From Kaistia terrae (GTDB lineage: Bacteria; Pseudomonadota; Alphaproteobacteria; Rhizobiales; Kaistiaceae), in the NCBI RefSeq assembly GCF_026344005.1, contig NZ_JAPKNH010000001.1, positions 248,001 through 312,000 on the forward strand: a DNA stretch of 64,000 nt. Direction: 5' to 3'. Positions within the stretch are counted from its first letter, which is position 1; every line of letters starts with the position of its first letter. A program made the position numbers and the translations under genes. The notes below the pieces were generated by a model. That model made no database searches, was not told the DNA's origin, and saw only the letters and a program-made list of their open reading frames with translations. Below, piece after piece: positions 56,951 through 64,000 of the stretch.

Positions 56951-58120
56951 TTATTCGATGACGATGCTCGGCGCCTGCCTCGCGCCGGCGCCGGCCGAGA
57001 CGGTCGCCCAGATCTTGGCGGCAATATCCTTGTAGACGCGGGCATGCGGGCTGTCGGGCGCGGTCGCGGTGATCGGCTTGCCGCTATCCGACGTCTCGCG
57101 GATGACCATTTCAAGCGGCACTTCACCCAGGAACGGCACGTCGAGCCGCTCCGCCTCGCGCTTCGCGCCGCCATGGCCAAAAATGTCGTAGCGGGCGCCG
57201 GTATCGGGCGCGATGAAATAGCTCATGTTCTCGACGATGCCGAGCAGCGGCACATCGACCTTGCGGAACATGGCGAGCCCCTTGCGCGCATCGATCAAGG
57301 CGAGATCCTGCGGCGTCGAGACGATGACGGCGCCGGCCAGCGGCACCTGCTGCGCCATGGTCAATTGCGCGTCGCCCGTGCCGGGCGGCATATCGACGAC
57401 GAGAATATCGAGCGGCGCCCAGGCGACTTCGCGCAGCATCTGGGTGATGGCCGACATCACCATCGGCCCGCGCCAGATCATCGGCGTCTCTTCTTCCACC
57501 AGGAAGCCCATCGACATCGCCTTGATGCCATAAGCCTCCATCGGCTTCAGCGTGCGGCCGTCGATCGTTTCGGGCCGGCCGGAAAGGCCGAGCAGGCGCG
57601 GCACGGACGGACCATAGATATCGGCGTCGAGCAGGCCGACCTTCAGCCCGTTGGCGGCAAGCCCGAGCGCGATGTTGACGGCGGTGGTCGATTTGCCGAC
57701 GCCGCCCTTGCCGGAAGCAACCGCGATGATCGCCGTCACGCCGGGAATGCCGGGCTTGCCGGAAGCGGAAGGCCGCGCGGCAGCCGGGCGCGGCGGGTGG
57801 GCGGCGGGCGAGGAGGCGGCCGATGCGGCGGGGCGCGGCGGCGGGCTGTTAGTGGCCAGCGTATTGCCCTTCCGCTCGGCCGTCAGAATTACCAACGTGC
57901 TCTCGACGCCTTCCAGGCTCTTGACGGCGGCGGCCGCTTTTTCACGCAGCGGCTCCAGCGCATGGGCGCGCGCCGCGTCGACGGTGATGGAGAACATCAC
58001 CTTGCCGCCATTGATCAGAATATCGGAGACGAGGTCGAGGCTGACGATGTCGCCTTTTCCGTCCGGGCCTTCGACGGTCCGCAGCCGTTCGAGAATCGCG
58101 TTTCGGTCGAGAGCGGTCAT
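56951..58120 (-). CDS. apbC: Mrp/ApbC-family iron-sulfur cluster carrier ATPase
   Basis: This 389-residue protein has an N-terminal MIP18/DUF59 domain (residues about 5-85), a Pro/Ala-rich linker, and a P-loop NTPase domain with the deviant Walker A SGKGGVGKST (about 134-143), DADIYGPS and PPGTGDAQL. Such proteins deliver Fe-S clusters to apoproteins. The usual CPxC cluster-binding motif after ENMSYF is replaced by IAPDTGARYDIFG, so cluster binding, if any, must use other residues. The start MTALDRN at 58120 fits the family; the frame continues upstream without support. Confidence 0.92.
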   Translation of the reverse strand: MTALDRNAILERLRTVEGPDGKGDIVSLDLVSDILINGGKVMFSITVDAARAHALEPLREKAAAAVKSLEGVESTLVILTAERKGNTLATNSPPPRPAASAASSPAAHPPRPAAARPSASGKPGIPGVTAIIAVASGKGGVGKSTTAVNIALGLAANGLKVGLLDADIYGPSVPRLLGLSGRPETIDGRTLKPMEAYGIKAMSMGFLVEEETPMIWRGPMVMSAITQMLREVAWAPLDILVVDMPPGTGDAQLTMAQQVPLAGAVIVSTPQDLALIDARKGLAMFRKVDVPLLGIVENMSYFIAPDTGARYDIFGHGGAKREAERLDVPFLGEVPLEMVIRETSDSGKPITATAPDSPHARVYKDIAAKIWATVSAGAGARQAPSIVIE

Positions 58121-58560
58121 GGCAAGCGGTCTTCCTGTCGATGAGTGGTGTGCTGCGGGGACATTAGCGCCGCGCGAGGCGGGATCAAGCGCCACGCGCG
58201 GAACAGCGCTCAATCCGGATTCAACAGGCGCCATCGTGGGTTAAGGCGTTAACGTGCGTTAAGACGCCTTACCGATAGGTTAACGCCTTACGCTGTACGG
58301 AAGGTTCTTGGTGTTGCAATTCTGTCATAGCGCCTGATCGCGCTTTCGCTATTATCAAATTCACGGAATCACGAGATGAGGTTCCGGTTGTTTCTGCCGG
58401 TCACCCTGGGGTGGGGGCCAATAAAAAGTAGAAGCAGCTGAACGGGGATTGGGACTGACTTCGTACGAGCTGACGAGAAGGGGTGATCCTGCGGGGTCTA
58501 CTCGGTAGCGACGAGAAGAATGGCTAAATCTCTTTGTATTACCTTTTTGGAGGTCAGAAC
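58121..58560. promoter_or_regulatory. Leader and promoter region of the porin gene
   Basis: The 440-base gap holds a cluster of GTTAA-type repeats and dyads at 58238-58290 (for example GGCGTTAACG ... CGTTAAGACGCC), AT-rich segments near 58345-58365 with TATTAT at 58350, and GGAGG at 58549-58553 before the ATG. A long untranslated leader is likely, as for major porins, but the transcription start cannot be fixed by eye. Confidence 0.45.
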
Positions 58561-59862
58561 ATGAACTTTAAGACCCTTCTCCTCGGCTCTGCTGCAGCTA
58601 TGCTGATGGCTGGCGGCGCTCAGGCGGCGGATCTCACGGTCGCCGAGCCGGTTGACTACGTGAAGGTCTGCGACGCTTTCGGTGCTGGCTTCTTCTATTC
58701 GCCGGGCACGGACACCTGCATCAAGATCGGCGGCTACGTCAAGTTCGGTACGTCGTTCGGCGACCGTTCGGACCTGGGCGCGTTCAACGGCTCATACCCG
58801 GACAGCAACTGGGGCAACTTCTTCACCGAAGTCTCCATGCAGGCAACCGCTTCGTCGGTCACCGAATATGGTAACCTGACCGGCTTCATCGACCTGCGCG
58901 CTGCCACCAGCAACACGCCGGGCAACGCCAATGGCGCGACGCTCGACCAGTACATCAACAACACGACGAAGTCGGCTTATGTCGATAGCGCCTACCTCGA
59001 GCTCGGTCCGCTCAAGGCTGGTTACTTCACGTCGCTGTTCGACTTCGGCCGCGGCTACAACGACACCGGCATGTTCGGTTCGGATTCGACCGTCGATCAC
59101 ATCCAGCTGACCTATGCCGTCAACGGCTTTGGTCTGGCGATTTCGGTTGAAGATCAGCGCGACCGTGGTCAGCTGGCTCCCAACTTCGGCGTTGTTGGCC
59201 TGGGTACGGACTTCGTCGACACCCAGAACACGCCGGACGTCGTCGGTGCCGTCACCTACGCTTCGGGTATCTTCAGCGCCAAGCTCGCTGCTGCCTACAC
59301 GAACCAGGCTATCGAATCGAACGGTCCCTACAGCTTCGATCCGAATGATGACAACTTCTTCGACGGCGCATCGGGTTGGGCTGTCGGCGGTGGTCTCGAG
59401 ATCGCTCTTGACAACGTCTCCGCTGGCGACCGCTTCTTCGTGTCGGCTGCTTACGGCGACAACGCTAACTCCTTCACCGGTATTGCTGGCGGCACCTCGG
59501 TGGCTGGCTTCATCGGCCCCGTCCTGAACGACGCGGTCGCTGCGGCTCCCGGCACCAGCTGGAGCGCGCTTGCTTCGTACAAGCACGTTTGGAGCCCCGC
59601 TCTCTGGTCGTCGCTCTCGGGCGGTTACGCCAGCTACGATGGTTCTGACTACCAGGACAACATCGGTGTTGACGCTTGGCGCGTTGGCTTCACGACCGTC
59701 TACACCCCGGTCAAGGGCCTCGACCTCGTCGGTGACGTGTTCTACACGGCTGTTGACGTCAACGACGATCTCCCGACGGGCGGTCCGGACATCGACTACG
59801 TGAACCAGTCCAACGACGGTTCGGCTTGGAACTTCAACCTGTTCCTGAAGCGCTCCTGGTAA
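58561..59862 (+). CDS. Alphaproteobacterial porin (Omp2-like)
   Basis: This 433-residue protein has a Sec signal peptide (residues 1-22, AGGAQAA) followed by the family start DLTVAEPVDYVKVCDAFGAGFFYSPGTDTCIKIGGYVKFG with its two cysteines, then beta strands of a 16-strand barrel and a C-terminal aromatic end (LFLKRSW). Porins of this family form trimeric outer-membrane channels in rhizobia and Brucella. The strong Shine-Dalgarno, long leader, strict use of preferred codons and strong terminator suggest very high expression. Confidence 0.93.
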   Translation: MNFKTLLLGSAAAMLMAGGAQAADLTVAEPVDYVKVCDAFGAGFFYSPGTDTCIKIGGYVKFGTSFGDRSDLGAFNGSYPDSNWGNFFTEVSMQATASSVTEYGNLTGFIDLRAATSNTPGNANGATLDQYINNTTKSAYVDSAYLELGPLKAGYFTSLFDFGRGYNDTGMFGSDSTVDHIQLTYAVNGFGLAISVEDQRDRGQLAPNFGVVGLGTDFVDTQNTPDVVGAVTYASGIFSAKLAAAYTNQAIESNGPYSFDPNDDNFFDGASGWAVGGGLEIALDNVSAGDRFFVSAAYGDNANSFTGIAGGTSVAGFIGPVLNDAVAAAPGTSWSALASYKHVWSPALWSSLSGGYASYDGSDYQDNIGVDAWRVGFTTVYTPVKGLDLVGDVFYTAVDVNDDLPTGGPDIDYVNQSNDGSAWNFNLFLKRSW

Positions 59863-59885
59863 TCTGACCTAAGGGTCAGTTATCG

Positions 59886-59918
59886 AAGGCCCGGCGGAGA
59901 AATCCGCCGGGCCTTTTT
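59886..59918 (+). terminator. Rho-independent terminator of the porin gene
   Basis: AAGGCCCGGCGGA (59886-59898) pairs perfectly with 59903-59915 around a GAAA tetraloop, followed by T residues, 23 bases after the stop codon. Confidence 0.92.
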
Positions 59919-60226
59919 CGTTTGGCGACGTCGTGACGTGCGGCGCCAACGCCCTCTGCCTCCGCCGCATGTATTCCCCGCCGTCATCCGATCCGCCACC
60001 GCACGCCGCTGGCGTCATCTCGGAAGAAGACCTGGATCCGTTCAGCCAGAGCGTGCGTCGTGCGAGCCTCCCAACGTCTCGGCGCATGAATCCCAGCTTT
60101 CGAAGGATATCGGCAGGGTGGAGAGGTATGGCAGGGTAGGGATGGCGTGTTGGTTCCTGCTGACGCGCGGGACGACAACGCCAAAAAATTGCAGCCGACC
60201 ATCCAGCTTCGCTCTAGAATGCCCTC
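59919..60226. other. Gene-free stretch between porin terminator and recO
   Basis: About 308 bases with no ORF of good codon pattern in either strand and no recognised repeat. The last 50 bases, which contain TTGCAG and TCTAGAAT-like sequence, probably include the recO promoter. Confidence 0.45.
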
Positions 60227-60973
60227 ATGGAATGGACCGATCAGGGCCTGGTATTGGGCGTCCGGCAGCAGGGTGAGACGAGCGTCGTTCTCGAACTGAT
60301 GACGGCTTCGCGCGGACGGCATCTCGGTCTGGTGCGTGGCGGCAAATCACGCCGGCTTTCGCCGGTTCTCCAGCCCGGCAACACCGTTCAGGTGGTCTGG
60401 CGGGCGCGGCTCGACGAGCATCTGGGTGTTTTCACGGTCGAGCCGGTGACAAGCCGGGCCGCGAGCCTGATGGCCGAGCCGGCGGCGATCTTCGCACTGC
60501 AAACGCTGACCGGACATCTGCGCCTGCTGGCCGAGCGCGAGCCGCATGCGGCGCTGCATGGCGCGGTCGAAGCGGCTCTGGATGTTTTTGCGCAGGCCGA
60601 TAGGCCAGATCTGCTGGATTTCGGCGCATTCATCGCCCGTTTCGAGCTGGTCCTGCTGGAAGAACTCGGCTTCGGGCTCGATCTATCGGTCTGCGCCGCG
60701 ACCGGCGCGCGCGACGAGTTGCATTTCGTGTCGCCGAAGACAGGCCGGGCGGTTAGTCGCGGGGGGGCGGTCGGCTATGAGGATCGGTTGCTGCGCCTGG
60801 CACCGTTCATGACGGGCGGCCGCAGCAATGGCGGACCCGAAGAGTTGCGCGACGCCTTCCGCCTGACCGGCCACTTTCTGTCACGCCACATCTACGCGCC
60901 GCGCGGACTTCGCGAGCCGACGGCGCGGACGGAATTCCTGACCCAGATCGACCGGCTGGTCGAGGTCGTTTGA
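60227..60973 (+). CDS. recO: DNA repair protein RecO
   Basis: This 248-residue protein matches RecO: an N-terminal OB fold (WTDQGLVLGVRQQGETSVVLELMTASRGRHLGLVRGGKS) and a helical C-terminal domain (FELVLLEELGFGLDLSVCAATG). RecO loads RecA onto SSB-coated single-stranded DNA in gap repair. The usual neighbours era and rnc are not present here, so the gene stands alone. Confidence 0.95.
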   Translation: MEWTDQGLVLGVRQQGETSVVLELMTASRGRHLGLVRGGKSRRLSPVLQPGNTVQVVWRARLDEHLGVFTVEPVTSRAASLMAEPAAIFALQTLTGHLRLLAEREPHAALHGAVEAALDVFAQADRPDLLDFGAFIARFELVLLEELGFGLDLSVCAATGARDELHFVSPKTGRAVSRGGAVGYEDRLLRLAPFMTGGRSNGGPEELRDAFRLTGHFLSRHIYAPRGLREPTARTEFLTQIDRLVEVV

Positions 60974-61012
60974 GGCTTAGGTCTATCCGCCCCTTGCTGC
61001 AAACCGCACGAT

Positions 61013-61173
61013 CATCATCCTGACGTGCCCGGCTCGGCCGGGCCTCGAAGGAAGGTCCAGACGGCTCTTGGAAGCGGTAGTAGGCCATAGGATCGGGGGG
61101 CGTAGGAGAGGTTTCGTTGTTTCGCTGGACCCTCCTTCGAGGCTTCGCTCACGCGAAGCACCTCAGGATGATG
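61013..61173. repeat. Large intergenic inverted repeat
   Basis: The arms 61013-61060 and 61125-61173 are imperfect reverse complements (outer CATCATCCTGA / TCAGGATGATG, inner GAAGGTCCAG / CTGGACCCTCC), each with an internal hairpin, around a 64-base centre. Similar CATCATCCTGA elements are a frequent class of intergenic palindrome in Hyphomicrobiales. The region 60974-61327 is otherwise free of genes. Confidence 0.75.
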
Positions 61174-61214
61174 GGCAGTGAGAAATGACGGGAATCCTGA
61201 GTGTGAGCCGGGAT

Positions 61215-61289
61215 GGTTTACGGCCAAACCACATGGTTCCCCAAACCCTCACCAGGAGCTGCGCTCCTACCTCCCCCTGAGGGGAGGCG
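61215..61289. repeat. Half copy of the RIME-like element
   Basis: From GGTTTACGGCC to GGGGAGGCG the sequence matches the second half of the full element at 63725-63847, with base changes: the central AAACCCTCACC, a short hairpin (AGGAGCTGCGCTCCT in place of GGACC...GGTCC) and the terminal CCTCCCCCTGAGGGGAGG hairpin. Confidence 0.7.
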
Positions 61290-61327
61290 AGAAGCTAGAT
61301 CCGCGTCTTGGATCTAGCTCTGCAAGC

Positions 61328-61648
61328 TCAGCGCGCCGCGCAGAAGTCGCGGACTTTCGGCGAGTAGCGGAAGGGGTTCAGCGTGATGTCCTGGCGGCAG
61401 CGATTGGCGATGCCCTGCTGAGTCCAGGGATCCAGCGACGACTTGAAGGCGGCGAGCGAGGCCGAGTCATCCGGGATGCTCGACAGGTCGAAGCCGAAAA
61501 CCTTCCAATCGGGCAGCGGGCCGCTGTCGATGCCGCTCGTCGAAAAGTCATTGGCGCCAGCCAGCGCCGGTGACGAGGCAGAGACGACGATCGGGCCTGC
61601 CAGGAGCGCCAGCGCGACGAAACCGATTGCGGATTTGGACAGGCTCAT
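61328..61648 (-). CDS. Small secreted hypothetical protein
   Basis: This 106-residue protein has a Sec signal peptide (residues 1-30, SSPALAGA) and a short mature domain with two cysteines (NRCRQDI and RDFCAAR) that could form a disulfide. AGGA precedes the ATG. I do not recognise the family; small exported proteins of this form, ending in a Cys-containing R-D-F-C motif, occur widely in Hyphomicrobiales without known function. Confidence 0.75.
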   Translation of the reverse strand: MSLSKSAIGFVALALLAGPIVVSASSPALAGANDFSTSGIDSGPLPDWKVFGFDLSSIPDDSASLAAFKSSLDPWTQQGIANRCRQDITLNPFRYSPKVRDFCAAR

Positions 61649-61848
61649 CTTGGATCCTCATGCGATCGAATAAGTAGTGATGCGTGTATAGCTGGAATAT
61701 CGTTGTCGAACCGTGAAATGCAACGCCCCATTGCGAGGATGGATGCATGCGCGGCGTTTTGGGGATCGGCGAGTAGGCTGCAATGTCTCCATTCTGCCAC
61801 GCGCCTCAGGCTACACTGCGCTCACGATTCGGACGCCAACTGTCGAGA

Positions 61849-62550
61849 ATGTCCTTGCGATACGCCATCTACGCCACGCCTTCCGCCGATCATCCCCTCT
61901 CGCAGGCCGCCGCCCGCTGGCTCGGGCGCGATGCCTTTACGGACGAGGCGCATCCGCTGCCGCCGGCAAACGGCTTTTCGGGCGGGACGATCGAAGCCTA
62001 TCTGGCCGATCCGGCGCGCTATGGTTTTCACGCGACTCTGAAGGCGCCGTTCACGCTTGCCGAGGGCGAGAGCGAGGCGGGTTTGATCGCTTCCCTCGAT
62101 GCTTTCGCGGCGCAGGCGGGCGCGGTCCTCGTTCCGGAACTGGTGATCCGTCGCCTTGGCCGCTTCTTCGCCCTGGTGCCGAACGAGCGGGTGCCGGAGC
62201 TTGACGATCTCGCCGGGCGGATCGTGGCCGAATTCGAGCCGTTCCGCTCGCCGCTGTCGGAGGCGGACATAGCGCGCCGCCGCGTTGCCGGACTGACGCT
62301 GGACGAGGAGACGAACCTGCTTCGCTGGGGTTATCCCTACGTCTTCGACGCGTTCCGTTTCCACATGTCGCTGACTGGCCGCGTGCCCAAGGATGACTCC
62401 GAGGCAATGGCGACCGAGCTGAAGCAGCGCTTCGCCGATTTCGATGGCAAGCCCTTTGCTATTGATCGGATTGCGCTTTTCGTTGAGCCGGAGCGCGGCG
62501 CGCCGTTCCGGGTTCGCCATGTCGCCCTGCTGACGGGAGGCGTTGCCTGA
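61849..62550 (+). CDS. DUF1045 (2H phosphoesterase-like) phosphonate-associated protein
   Basis: This 233-residue protein has two H-x-(T/S)-L motifs, HATLKAPF and HMSLTG, typical of the 2H phosphoesterase fold of DUF1045, a protein found with C-P lyase genes. Its role is probably the processing of a ribosyl phosphate or cyclic phosphate intermediate of phosphonate breakdown. The ATG at 61849 (MSLRYAIYATP) is chosen over an upstream ATG at 61783. Its stop overlaps the phnM start (TGATG). Confidence 0.88.
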   Translation: MSLRYAIYATPSADHPLSQAAARWLGRDAFTDEAHPLPPANGFSGGTIEAYLADPARYGFHATLKAPFTLAEGESEAGLIASLDAFAAQAGAVLVPELVIRRLGRFFALVPNERVPELDDLAGRIVAEFEPFRSPLSEADIARRRVAGLTLDEETNLLRWGYPYVFDAFRFHMSLTGRVPKDDSEAMATELKQRFADFDGKPFAIDRIALFVEPERGAPFRVRHVALLTGGVA

Positions 62551-63686
62551 TGCGCGAACAGATCTTTACGCATGCCCGCATCGTGCTGGATGACGAGATT
62601 GTCGAGGGCAGCCTCGTCGTGCGCGACGGGATGATCGCCGATTTCGACACAGGCGCGACGCGTCACGGAGAGGATCTCGGCGGCGATTATCTCGTGCCGG
62701 GTTTCGTCGAACTGCACACCGACCATCTGGAAAACCACTATGCGCCCCGTCCGGGCGTGCGCTGGAACGCGGTCGCGGCGGTCCAGGCGCATGATGCGCA
62801 GGTCGCCGGCGCCGGCATCACCACCGTGTTCGATGCGTTGCGCGTCGGCATGGACGAAGATGCGCGCACCACCACGTCCGAGATGCAGATGCTGGCCGGT
62901 GCGATCGAGACGGCGAAGCGCGAGGATCGCCTGCGCGCCGATCATCTTTTGCATCTGCGCTGCGAGGTTTCGGCGCCCGACGTGCTGGATGGCTTGGCCG
63001 GGTTCCTGGACATACTGCCGGTCAAGCTGGTCTCGCTGATGGATCATTCCCCCGGACAGCGCCAGTTCGCCAGCCTCGACAGCTATCGCGCCTTCTACCA
63101 GGGCAAGATGGGCATGTCGGACGCGGCCTATGAGGCGTTTGCCAACAAGCGGATCGCCCAGGCGGATGAGTTTTCCGCCCGCCATCGCCGCGAGATCGTC
63201 GATCTCTGCCATCCGCGCGGCATCGCGGTGGCGAGCCATGACGACGCCACGGCGGCGCATGTCGACGAAGCGGCGGCGGACGGCGTTTCGATTGCCGAAT
63301 TCCCGACCACGATCGAGGCGGCGGCTGCGTCGCGCGCGGCGGACATCCGCGTCCTCATGGGAGCGCCCAACCTGGTTCGCGGCGGCTCGCATTCCGGCAA
63401 TGTTTCGGCCGCGGTGCTGGCGGAAGCCGGGCAGCTCGATATCCTGTCGTCGGACTATGTGCCGTTCAGCCTGATGGTCGCGGTTTTCGCGCTGCCGCAG
63501 TTGGTGCCGTCGATTTCGCTGCCGGAAGCGGTGCGCCTCGTCACCCGCGCGCCGGCCGAGGCGGTCGGTCTCAGCGATCGCGGGGCCATCCGTCCTGGTC
63601 TTCGTGCCGATCTCGTTCGTGTTCGGGCGGGCGAGGGCGTTCCGGTCGTGCGCAGCGTCTGGCGTCTGGGCGAGCGCGTCTCGTAG
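62550..63686 (+). CDS. phnM: Alpha-D-ribose 1-methylphosphonate 5-triphosphate diphosphatase PhnM
   Basis: This 378-residue amidohydrolase-family enzyme converts ribosyl methylphosphonate triphosphate to the 5-phosphate in C-P lyase metabolism. Visible are the metal-binding HTDHLENHY and RPGVRWN, LMDHSPGQRQF, ASHDDATAAHV and EFPTTIEAA, with DYVPFSLM near the C-terminus. It starts one base within the DUF1045 stop. The rest of the phn cluster (phnGHIJKL) is not in the window. Confidence 0.95.
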   Translation: MREQIFTHARIVLDDEIVEGSLVVRDGMIADFDTGATRHGEDLGGDYLVPGFVELHTDHLENHYAPRPGVRWNAVAAVQAHDAQVAGAGITTVFDALRVGMDEDARTTTSEMQMLAGAIETAKREDRLRADHLLHLRCEVSAPDVLDGLAGFLDILPVKLVSLMDHSPGQRQFASLDSYRAFYQGKMGMSDAAYEAFANKRIAQADEFSARHRREIVDLCHPRGIAVASHDDATAAHVDEAAADGVSIAEFPTTIEAAAASRAADIRVLMGAPNLVRGGSHSGNVSAAVLAEAGQLDILSSDYVPFSLMVAVFALPQLVPSISLPEAVRLVTRAPAEAVGLSDRGAIRPGLRADLVRVRAGEGVPVVRSVWRLGERVS

Positions 63687-63724
63687 ATCAGGTTGTATCT
63701 GCTTGAAATGCCAGCGTTATTGTT

Positions 63725-63847
63725 CACCTCTCCCTGAGGGAGAGGTCGACGGCCGCAGGCCGGCGGGTGAGGGTTTACGGCCTTACCGGATAGTTCCCTA
63801 AACCCTCACCCGGACCTTTGGTCCGACCTCCCCCTCAGGGGGAGGTG
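63725..63847. repeat. RIME-like mosaic palindromic element, copy 2
   Basis: About 123 bases begin and end with terminal hairpins (CACCTCTCCCTGAGGGAGAGG and CCTCCCCCTCAGGGGGAGG) around a dyad GTGAGGGTTTA ... TAAACCCTCAC and two short inner hairpins. It is close to the reverse complement of 50668-50791. It lies 38 bases after phnM; no T tract makes it a typical terminator. Confidence 0.85.
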
Positions 63848-63976
63848 CGAAACCAGCTTCCACCAAATGATTTATCCCGCCCCAGGGGGCTCGCGCAGAT
63901 GTGCACAGCTCGCGAGCAGGCCGGGTCTATGCTCCGCCACCCGGATCACGTCGATCCGCAAGTTGGAGGCGCCACC

Positions 63977-64000
63977 ATGGCTACGCAACAACAACCCATG
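63977..64000 (+). CDS. Start of a gene cut off by the window end
   Basis: An ATG with TTGGAGGCG about 6 bases upstream opens a frame MATQQQPM that continues past the end of the window. Nothing more can be said about the product. Confidence 0.45.

Noticed and set aside
58238-58290. CtrA-binding sites (TTAA-N7-TTAA) before the porin gene
   Set aside because: TTAA elements occur, but the spacings read are 4 and 6 bases, not 7.

Overview
The window is high-GC, densely coded chromosomal DNA of an alphaproteobacterium, almost certainly of the order Hyphomicrobiales (Rhizobiales). The evidence is the run ccmF-ccmH-degP-response regulator-histidine kinase-glnE-(pleC-like)-pepN, a porin of the alphaproteobacterial type, a short PutA next to an Lrp-type regulator, and dispersed mosaic palindromes of the kind called RIME in rhizobia. 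I cannot fix the genus. No rRNA, tRNA, CRISPR array, transposase or integrase gene was recognised.

Layout. 1-14091: housekeeping block (cytochrome c maturation, periplasmic protease, two-component system, glutamine synthetase adenylyltransferase, PAS-type histidine kinase, aminopeptidase N). 14362-21298: a sugar or polyol catabolic operon with LacI-type regulator, TIM-barrel isomerase, Gfo/Idh/MocA dehydrogenase and a complete CUT2 ABC transporter, closed by a terminator and a cluster of inverted repeats. 21781-26350: Lrp regulator, alpha/beta hydrolase and divergent putA. 26500-32692: a YadA-type trimeric autotransporter built of 16-residue repeats, a small secreted protein, the potassium transporter Kup, and a divergent membrane protein/TetR pair. 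32693-34902: a small, locally AT-richer accessory segment with a DUF4145-like gene divergent from a frameshifted gene with a TIR-like/deoxyribosyltransferase-like C-terminal domain. 34903-37449: a three-gene operon of an unrecognised protein, a SET-domain protein and an MFS transporter. 37747-43500: two CHASE4-GGDEF-EAL cyclic-di-GMP proteins around a YcaQ-like gene. 43540-44929: SGNH hydrolase and nitroreductase. 45305-50642: a CUT1 sugar ABC operon without its own ATPase, ending in a Gfo/Idh/MocA-aldo/keto reductase fusion. 50864-56855: small regulatory loci (LysR with two tiny divergent ORFs, VOC/TetR with twin operators, Nudix, outer-membrane barrel, HxlR/NAD(P)-binding reductase). 56951-63686: Mrp/ApbC, a major porin, recO, a small secreted protein, and a DUF1045-phnM pair. 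The first bases of a further gene begin at 63977.

The most interesting parts are the DUF4145/TIR-like pair (a possible decayed defence module), the SET-domain operon with an unrecognised partner, the unusual 16-residue/96-residue periodicity of the adhesin, and the TetR gene whose palindromic operator runs up to its start codon. All functional statements rest on motif reading by eye; no database search was run.
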